64,000 bases of DNA from Brachionus plicatilis (taxonomy: Eukaryota; Rotifera; Eurotatoria; Ploima; Brachionidae): positions 225,228 through 289,227 of the forward strand of contig QEOQ01000253.1 of assembly GCA_010279815.1 (NCBI GenBank). Reading direction: 5' to 3'. The position numbers and the translations under genes were made by a program. Under the pieces are notes generated by a model. It was not told the DNA's origin. It made no database searches and saw only the letters and a list, made by a program, of their open reading frames with translations. Positions 56,780 to 64,000 of this stretch are shown here, in pieces (positions within the stretch are counted from its first letter, which is position 1; each line of letters begins with the position of its first letter).

Positions 56780-58185
56780 TACAATTGTTCAAAATTTACT
56801 TTAAAAAAAATTACAAAATTTGGAATTAACCCCAAATAAAATGTATTTACTTGAATTTTTTTCGAATTTTTTTTTTTAGTTTAAATCATATTTTTGAATT
56901 TTCAAAACCATTTTTTCTCAATTAATTTAAATTATTGAAAAAAAAAACAATTGTTAGGATAGTTTTTTTACACACAATTTTTAATCGGTTTTAGAAGAAA
57001 TTATCGACAAATCAATTTTTTAGGAGAATTATTTTTTTTTTAATTTAAATAATTAACCGAATTCTAGACGCTATCAATTTAAGTACAATTTGAAATTTTT
57101 TTTTTGTTTAAATAATATTTATGAATTTATGAAACCGTCTTTTTTCAATTAATTTGGATTAATTGTTAAGCTAGTTTTTTAACACTCGATTTTTAATCGA
57201 TTTTTGAAGAAATTATCGAAACATCATTTTTTTGAAAATTTAAACAAACTTCCGTATTCTATGTGCTAGGAAAATAAATTTTTTTTTTGGAAAAAATTTT
57301 GTCAAAAACAAAAGTTTGTTTTTTTTTTAATTTAAATCAATCAAATCAATAATAAAATTAAATTTTAATTGATGTTTAATTTTTTGTCTTTTTGGTTAAT
57401 GAAAAAAATTATTTTAAGTTTAACTATTTTGAAATTTTTTTTTGAGAATTTAATCAAATATTGTTTAAATATAATTCAATTTAAAAGGCCGTATTCACTT
57501 GATTCTCAATGCTGCATCAAAATCTGATCATTAATTTTAAAACCTTATCGCGGTTATAATTATATTTTTTTTAAGATTAAATTCTGTATTAAATTTTATT
57601 ATTTAAAAAAGAATCAAGTTCAAATCCAAAATAAAGAATTTAGTTTTTATAATTTTTTATTTTAAAAATTTTATAACATTTTAAATTAAATTTAACTAGA
57701 TTTTTTACAAAAAAATTCAATTAAATTTTTTTGATGTTAGAAGTTATTGGGACTTGTTTGAATGTTAAAATTAAAAAAAAATTAATTTTAAATTTAGCTC
57801 ATTTTTAAACAAGGGATTATTGTGTTCAGAGTTGGGGTAAAACTAAAGAGAAATAATTTTTTTAAAATAAATTTTTATAGAATCATTTTTTTTTTAAATA
57901 AGAGTCAAATTTTTATGCACCATTCCATGAAGATATAAAAATTTTCAAAATTCGAATGAGGTATCTTCGAAACAACCAATTTTGATTCTAACTTTATAAA
58001 TCTATTAAACACTCAGTAGATAATAGGATTATGTGCTAGACCTGTTAAATTAGTTTTTTTTTCTTGAATTAAGAAGGAAAAGGTTGTAGTTATTAATAAT
58101 TTTTGTTGTTGAAAATTTACAAAGTTCTATAGTTTTGCAAGGCGCGAATTCTAAAATTAAATTAAAAAAAAATCTAAAATTCTTT
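56780..58185. other. AT-rich spacer with local repeats
   Basis: Two similar stretches, about 56860-57020 and 57095-57200 (both with GAAGAAATTATCGA and TTTTAATCG), look like a local duplication. It probably contains the 5' UTR exon of the next HMGB gene. Confidence 0.4.
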
Positions 58186-58199
58186 ACTCGTTTTAATAG

Positions 58200-58712
58200 A
58201 TGGATAAATCTGACAATAAAAAGCCCAAAGGTCGAATGTCTGCATACACATATTTTGTTCAAATGTGTCGAGAAGAACACCGCAAAAAGCACCCAAATGA
58301 AAATGTAAACTTCACTGAATTTTCGAAGAAGTGTGCAGAGCGCTGGAAGCTGATGACTGAGGTCGAGAAGAAGCGATTTTCTGAAATGGCTGAGAGCGAC
58401 AAGATACGGTACGAACGTGAAATGTCTAATTATGTACAAACACCTGAAGGTAATGGCATTCGCAGGAAAAAGAAGAAAGATCCAAATGCTCCCAAGCGTC
58501 CTTTGTCCGCTTTCTTCTTGTTTTGCGCTGACGAAAGACCGTCAGTAAAGGCCAAATATCCCAGCTATTCAGTTGGCGAGGCAGCCAAAGAACTTGGTGA
58601 AAGATGGAACAAAGTGTCCACAGACTTAAAAGCTAAATATGAAGCCAAGTGCGCTACTGAGAAGCTAAGATATGACCAAGAGCTGGCAGAATACAAAGGC
58701 AAAATGAAATAA
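58200..58712 (+). CDS. HMGB protein, copy 6, without acidic tail (170 aa)
   Basis: ATG follows an acceptor directly (TTTTAATAG|ATG), so the leader is spliced. Twin boxes: box A about 9-77 ([40 protein letters not shown]), linker [15 protein letters not shown], box B about 94-165 ([38 protein letters not shown]). It ends basic (YKGKMK) with no acidic tail, unlike the other five. In HMGB1 the tail masks the boxes, so a tailless form should bind DNA more tightly (inference). Shared box-A signature with the 55.9 kb gene suggests these two are a tandem pair. Poly(A) signal at 58942. Confidence 0.94.
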   Translation: MDKSDNKKPKGRMSAYTYFVQMCREEHRKKHPNENVNFTEFSKKCAERWKLMTEVEKKRFSEMAESDKIRYEREMSNYVQTPEGNGIRRKKKKDPNAPKRPLSAFFLFCADERPSVKAKYPSYSVGEAAKELGERWNKVSTDLKAKYEAKCATEKLRYDQELAEYKGKMK

Positions 58713-58941
58713 CTTTATTTTAGTCTACAAGCATAACAGTTTCGGAAACATTTTTTGCATCAAATTAAACATTTTTTCAAGATTTTTTAGCCTTAAATCA
58801 AGCTTATCGTAAACACTTCGATAAAAAAAAATTGATTTAATTTTTATTGTTTTTAGTTATTCTAATTGTTTCCATAGTTGATAAGATATCTTGTAAATAT
58901 GACTTGTAACTCTATATGTCAGTTAATTTTTTTTTTGCATC

Positions 58942-58947
58942 AATAAA
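58942..58947 (+). terminator. Poly(A) signal of HMGB copy 6
   Basis: AATAAA about 230 nt after the stop. Confidence 0.5.
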
Positions 58948-59349
58948 TATTCAAGGCTTTTAATTTCTCATCTTATTAAAGTTCCATTGATAAATTATAT
59001 AAATTGAAAAACGATTTTTATAAATAAAACAGGGGGGAAAAATTTAAAAGACAATTAAATGTTTATTTTTTAAATTTAGCAAAAAAAATTCATTTTGTTA
59101 TATATGTTATCGTAAAAATGTAAAACACGGAAATCTATAGAATTACGTTCTTATACGTAAATTTATAAACAAAAATACAAAGTGAACAATAACAATAAAA
59201 ATATAAAAGTGGACAATAAAAATATAAAGTGAACATATAAGTAAAATTCGTGACTAAGTAAAAATTAAACTAGTGAGTACGGGACGTGTGCGTTTTTGGC
59301 TCTCTTCACTTATTAAAAAGTCACTTAGCTTATTAAAAATTCTATAAGC

Positions 59350-59635
59350 TTCGGTTTTGTGAAGTTCAGTACAAAAGAACAGAACAAAGTGTAAAAAAAT
59401 TTAATAACTTTTTTTCTAAAAATTTTAAAATTAATTCTGTGAACGCAGAATGGTGCAAAATTCAAAGTTGCATCAACTGTTAAGGTCTGCTAATGATGTG
59501 CAAAATCTCTGCAAAATGCACCACGCTCGATTATATTGAAATTTAATTTCTGCTGAACTCTGCAAATTCAGCAGACCTTGATATGTGATGCAACTTTGAA
59601 TGTTGCACTATGTTGCATTTACAGAATTAAGTTAA
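59350..59635. mobile_element. Foldback element, inverted relative to 16.1 kb copy
   Basis: Shares TTTTGTGAAGTTCAGTACAA, ATGATGTGCAAAATCTCTGC, AAAATGCAC and ATGCAACTTTGAATGTTGCA with 16083-16463 in reverse orientation. The second outer arm is absent. Confidence 0.8.
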
Positions 59636-59639
59636 AACC

Positions 59640-60360
59640 TTTAAAGAAAAATTTCATTCAATTTTTTTAAACATAATTTTCGACGTTGGTCACCATTGAA
59701 AATAAAATAATGACCAAAATGGTTTTTAGTTTTTTTAAATTAATTTTCATTTTTATGCTTTTTAGATTTTTTGATTTATTATAATTTTTAAGCAAAATTA
59801 TTCTCAAAATGTACCCATAAATTATCTAGTAATTAACGAGAAGAAATTAAAAATTCTATAGAATTCCGTTAGCACAAGTAAATTTACAAATTTACTTAGT
59901 AAATTTTGAGAATCCAATATTTTTATGTTTTTTTACAAATTTACGCATTGACACGTAATTCTATAAATTTACTTAATCTCAAAATTTACTATTACATATA
60001 CATAAAAATGACTAAGATTATTTAATATACAAAATTCGATAAGTAAAAATAGTATTTCATAGTCTCAGTAAGTCCATAAAAGCTAAATTTTTTATTTTTT
60101 GCTTCAATTTTTTTTTTATTTTAAATATACTATAAAATATTTAAAGAACAAAATTGGTGTTCAAAAAATAATCTTCAAAAGTTTGATAAGTAAAAAAAAA
60201 ACATGTTCTTATTAAATGAATTTAACCGAATTTTGTACATATATTTAATTGATTTAAATAATTAAATTTTATTCACATAATAAATATGTTTTAAACTTTT
60301 ATTTAAAGAGCGATAAAAAAAGATTAAAATAAGCTCTTGATCACTTATTTATGTCTTGTA
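59640..60360. other. AT-rich spacer with repeat pieces
   Basis: Contains ACGTAATTCTATAAATTTAC-type words and, at 60288-60350, a copy of the AAAGAGCGATAAAA repeat found in the ATRX intron. No gene supported. Confidence 0.45.
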
Positions 60361-60365
60361 GTTCA

Positions 60366-61475
60366 GTATTATGAAATTCAGATACAAATTCAACAAAAAT
60401 ACTTCATTTTTTGGCGATAGTCTAATTAGTGAACAAAAGTTCACTAACTTGTGATCTTAAAAAAAAAGAATAGAAGCATAATTAGATGATCACTTTTTTT
60501 TTTGCTAGAAAAATAAGTGAACTTTTCAAAAACAAGTGAACTAAAAAAATAGCTTTTAATTAAATATGCCAAAACACGAAATCGAAATTAGTGAAGTAAT
60601 GTTAATTAGAGAATTTCAAAAAAAAGTATTCTAACTAATCAAGGTTGTTACTTTTAAAATTCAAAACTCGGCATAAATAAAGACTTTATTTTTAATTTAC
60701 TTATTTGTTTATCTTTACCGAGCTATGCTCATGCTAATGCTCTTTCAGAATAAAAATTAAGAATAAAAATAAAGTTAAATAAAATAAAATAAAAATGTAG
60801 TTTATTATTAGATTTGAATAAAAATATTTATATATAAATAAAAAAGTTCCTGCCTAAATATGCTTTATTTCCTAGTATAAGAAAAAGTTTTTTTTTATTT
60901 ATAGAGAAAATTATTTTATTTAAAATAGAATTAAATTGTTTATATTAAGTAATTTTTTTTATATAAAAAAATTATATCTATTTAGGAAAAAAGTATTTTT
61001 ATTTAAGATAATTACACTGCCTAATTAGATTAGTAAATTGTATAACGAAAATTCACCTTTTTTTTTGGTGATCAAAAATATATTAAGTGAACTATGTTCA
61101 CCAATCAAAAATAAGAAAGTTCACTTTTTTTATTAGTTCACCAATTAGGTCATCGCCCATTTTTTAATAAATTAAAATTAAAGTAAATAAAAAAATATTA
61201 GAAAAAAATAGTGCAACAAACTTTGATGCACCTTTTTTACTTAAAACAAAATTTTAATTTTCCTTTTTTTTTAATTTTTTGTAAAGCAAATCAACAATCT
61301 ATTTAAATTTTATTGATTATTTATTTTTTGTCTTTTTTTACATAAAAAAAAAGATGCAACAAAGTATGTTGTACTATTCTTGCAGTATTTTTTCTAATAT
61401 TTTTTATTAACTTTAATTTTAATTTATCAAAAAATGAACAATGTTTGTTCAATTTGTATTTGAAATTCACAATAT
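60366..61475. mobile_element. Foldback element (14.3 kb family) split by an insertion
   Basis: Left arm ATTATGAAATTCAGATACAA, ATTCAACAAAAAT; right arm GTTCAATTTGTATTTGAAAT, TCACAATATCTTG. The element is interrupted at 60412/61158 by the element below. Joining across the insertion restores collinearity with 14314-14691, including a GTGCAACAAA..TTTGATGCAC hairpin. Confidence 0.8.
60413..61157. mobile_element. Inserted TIR element with 8-bp target duplication
   Basis: Ends GGCGATAGTCTAATTAGTGA and TCACCAATTAGGTCATCGCC (imperfect TIR). Flanks are perfect CATTTTTT repeats (60405-60412, 61158-61165). GTGAAC/GTTCAC words recur inside. No transposase frame. It also contains a LINE 3' tail (about 60703-60790: TTACCGAGCTATGCTC, AATGCTCTTTCAG). 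Confidence 0.85.
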
Positions 61476-61730
61476 CTTGTAGTTCAAAAGTTATTTTATT
61501 TTTTTGGAATTAAATGGTCTACCAGTTCAACATATCTAAATCCTCGTGGTTTTTATCTATGGGTCCATTTTTGAAGAATGGGAAATGAAAACACTCATAT
61601 AAATGCATAAGTATTTTCCATAAAAAAGTTCCAAAAAATGAAAAATAATGGAACTGCGAAAATATTTAGTTCTAGAGTTAGAATAATAGAAAATTCAAAA
61701 GAGAAAAAAATATTTAACCATTATTTTATT

Positions 61731-61960
61731 CAGACTTGTTCATGAGTCACAAGTCTTAAGTTAAGTCAAGTCAATGACTTAATTTTTTTTTTAAAGTCAA
61801 GTACGGACTTTTAAATTTGAAAAAAAAAGGCCGAATAACATGAATTTTTTGCTGCTCCAGGTAGTTATTGTGGCGGCCTAGTCAGAAGTAAAAGTTAAAG
61901 TCATAACTTTGACTTTAAATTAGTTTAAGTAATAAGACATGTCACTCATGATTATAACTG
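61731..61960. mobile_element. hAT-like MITE (CAGACTTGTT ends)
   Basis: Ends CAGACTTGTTCATGAGTCAC and GTCACTCATGATTATAACTG. Flanks ATTTTATT and TTTTTATT match at 7 of 8. AAGTC-rich interior. Confidence 0.65.
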
Positions 61961-62267
61961 TTTTTATTTTTACTTTAAAATTTATCTGTGTCTAGAAATT
62001 AACTCATTCTGAAATTCGACTAAATTAGCTTTAGTTAAATTTTCCAACTTTAGAAAATAGATATTCTTGACAAATAGCTTTTAAAACTAAACGATCAAAC
62101 TGAACTGAATATTTTTTAGCCTAGAGGTCTAAAGGTCTATTTTATCAAACTGTGAATCGTTTTATTGTTGTAAAATTTGATTATTTAGAATAAAATGTTT
62201 AACTCAATAAATTTAATTTTGAATTTAGTTGTTAAAATATTTATTAAAGACTTATATTTTATGATGA

Positions 62268-62510
62268 GCCTGTATAGCCGAATGGTTTGTGTGTTGGTTA
62301 CACAAGTAGAGGATCAAATGAAAAAATCTCTAAAATATCTTTGCAGTACGGGACAAATGTTTATACCCATTTCATTATAAAAAAGAAAGCTTACAAAAGA
62401 TCAACTCGATGCAGTAATCTCTGAGTCAGATCGGAGCCATTGCTCAAAAAAGGTACTGGAAAAGTAAATGAGTGCCTACCTTTATTGTCCGCTAGGATAG
62501 AAAAGGGAAA
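62268..62510 (+). mobile_element. tRNA-like SINE, copy C
   Basis: Perfect A box TAGCCGAATGG at 62275, B-box-like GATCAAATG at 62312 (same spacing as copy B). It lacks about 20 nt after the B box. The body matches copies A and B up to TCCGCTAGGATAGAAAAGGG. A 61-codon frame across it is meaningless. Confidence 0.75.
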
Positions 62511-62514
62511 CAAA

Positions 62515-63150
62515 TCAAATGTGTGTTGGTTAGGTAAACCCCTCCAAATTTAACTCGACATGATTTTTATGAAGTATAAACTCAACTCATTTAGACAAAA
62601 TTTTTTCTATTTAATATTGAAAAAGAAAAATGGATGAATTAATAAATAATTTTGAAATATTAATATTGACTTAAATTTAATACTTTCGTCAGTAAATAAA
62701 AAAGATGAAAATGCAAGTTTATAATAATGATGAAAATACTATTAATTGATTAATGGAATGAAAATTTTGAATCTTAACATGGATAAATAGCTTTTAAATA
62801 GAGCTTAAGAAAAATTAAAAATATATAATTTTTTTTTATTAAATTGATTAATTACAATAAAAACTTCGATAAAATTATTGTGTTACTTTTTTTTGGTCGA
62901 ATTTTTATTGTCCAATTTGGACTTGTCTAATGGTTTTTCAAAAAACAACTTTTCTAATTTTATTTTAAAAGATTTTGCTTTTAGATTATTTTATTCTACA
63001 AAATAATTAGATTAAAAAATTATAACAACAACTTTTAAAAAAAAATCTGTCTTTAATGAAATAAAGTTTTAAATTATGCATTTTTAAAGCAATCGACATT
63101 TAAATAATCATTTACAAGTCACTGATTTCGGTAGTTTTTTAACTAAATAT
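62515..63150. other. AT-rich spacer
   Basis: No gene supported; presumably includes the 3' UTR of the E2-like gene on the minus strand. Confidence 0.45.
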
Positions 63151-63157
63151 GCATTTT

Positions 63158-63812
63158 TTATTCATTTTTAACATAAAAGTTTAAATCGTTTATTACTTTT
63201 AAATCATTAAAGCATAGATAGTCATTCATAGCATATTTCCAAGTAAATATTCGAGCATATTTGTCAAATAAGTCTCTATTTTTTTTGTACAGCTCACCAA
63301 TATCCCGCTCCATACACACGTGTGTGTATGGATCTGTGAGTAAACTTTGAATTGAAATTAAAATTTTTGAAATTGTTAGAGCCAAAGACCAATTTTCATG
63401 TATGCTATCTAAGCCAATATCACCATGTCTTGATATATTCGGATGAAATATTCTTGTAATAAACCGGACCAGCTAATGAAAAATTTTCAAAATGTTTCCT
63501 GACAAAAGTAATTAATTCTCACTTACCGGTGGATTCAGCGGGTAACTTTGAGGTATTTGAAGATAAAGGTAAAAAATACCGCCTTCATACGGTGAGCCAA
63601 CAGGTCCAGTAATAGCTGCTGTAGAAAAATAACCATAAATTTCTATTTTAAATTTTAAACTTAAATAGCCAACCTTGCCAAAAATAGCATGACGAATCTA
63701 GAGGCTTTGCATTAATTCCGTCTGGTGGATCCTGCTGTAAAGATTTTAGTTCCAACAGCAAACGTCTATGTCGCCAAGACCTCTTAAATTCATTACTTAA
63801 TTCGATTTTAGG
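63158..63812 (-). CDS. E2-fold (ubiquitin-conjugating-like) protein lacking the catalytic Cys, 5' partial
   Basis: Three exons, complement of 63674-63812, 63527-63618 and 63158-63472, with GT..AG introns of 54-55 nt, join in frame to 181 codons plus stop. The protein follows the UBC fold: RRLLLELKSLQQDPPDGINA (helix 1), CYFWQAAITGPVGSPYEGGI, YLQIPQSYPLNPP, FITRIFHPNISRHGDIGLDS, ENWSLALTISKILISIQSLL, TDP, and WKYAM. The HPN motif and ENWS/LTISK helix are intact, but where active E2s have I-C-L-D this reads I-G-L-D (codon GGC). E2s pass ubiquitin through that Cys, so this should be an inactive variant (UEV-like) unless the sequence is wrong. The C-terminal ~25 residues extend beyond the core. 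Exon A starts after an acceptor (TTTTAAAAG|CCT), so the initiation exon is upstream and not identified. Confidence 0.85.
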
Positions 63813-63814
63813 CT

Positions 63815-64000
63815 TTTAAAAGAAAATCATTATTTTAAGAATTTAGAGAATTTGTTTTAAGGTCTTGTTACTCGGTTTTGAATTTGTTGAAGACAGTAAA
63901 AGCAATTAGAAGATTTAACTCTTAAATTTAATTTTAAAATTGCTTTAAAATTAATTGAGAAAAAGATTACAATTGAGAATAGAGCTCTTGATAGAAATCT
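63815..64000. other. Upstream part of the E2-like gene
   Basis: Intron and probable first exon on the minus strand; no in-phase ATG exon could be fixed before the window ends. Confidence 0.4.

Noticed and set aside
62195..62380. 61-codon frame
   Set aside because: Crosses the SINE head; no coding evidence.

Overview
The window is nuclear DNA from a small-genome animal. It is very AT-rich by eye, uses the standard genetic code, and its genes carry very short introns (47-55 nt in the two genes whose splice sites I could follow). Non-LTR retrotransposon remnants, nested inverted-repeat DNA transposons and a tRNA-like SINE fill much of the rest. The gene set is metazoan: spartin, TMBIM4, HMGB/DSP1, ATRX/XNP and an E2-fold protein. 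Tiny introns plus extreme AT content would suit a monogonont rotifer such as Brachionus, but that placement is inference and rests on no direct marker.

Layout. 1-3.6 kb: repeats (SINE copy, AT-hook ORF remnant, two foldback elements, LINE scrap). 3.6-5.0 kb (-): spartin. 5.0-9.7 kb: decayed LINE pieces. 9.7-10.5 kb (+): unrecognised charged protein. 12.0-13.0 kb (+): five-exon TMBIM4 (Lifeguard 4). 13.3-21.8 kb (-): three HMGB genes spaced about 4 kb apart. 27.2-27.9 kb (+): DSP1-like HMGB with a Met/Gln-rich N terminus. 28-35 kb: gene-poor, with two hAT-like elements, foldbacks and a MULE-like relic. 35.3-42.6 kb (-): two-exon ATRX/XNP helicase of 1470 codons, whose 2.8 kb intron is swollen by transposons and tandem duplication. 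43-55 kb: LINE and Tc1 relics, a 1.3 kb copy of the ATRX 5' end carrying a truncated ORF, a 379 bp direct duplication, a near-perfect palindrome, and nested hAT-like elements. 55.9-58.7 kb (+): two more HMGB genes. 59-62.5 kb: foldbacks and a SINE. 63.2-63.8 kb (-): an E2-like gene, open at its 5' end, with Gly where the catalytic Cys should be.

Theme. Chromatin architecture dominates: six HMGB loci and an ATRX-type remodeller lie within 45 kb. I see no operon or evident joint regulation. The strongest second looks are the Cys-less E2, the truncated ATRX paralogue (coding part more diverged than its upstream DNA), the HMGB expansion, and the series of TIR elements with 8-bp target duplications, two of them in provable nested or empty-site relationships.
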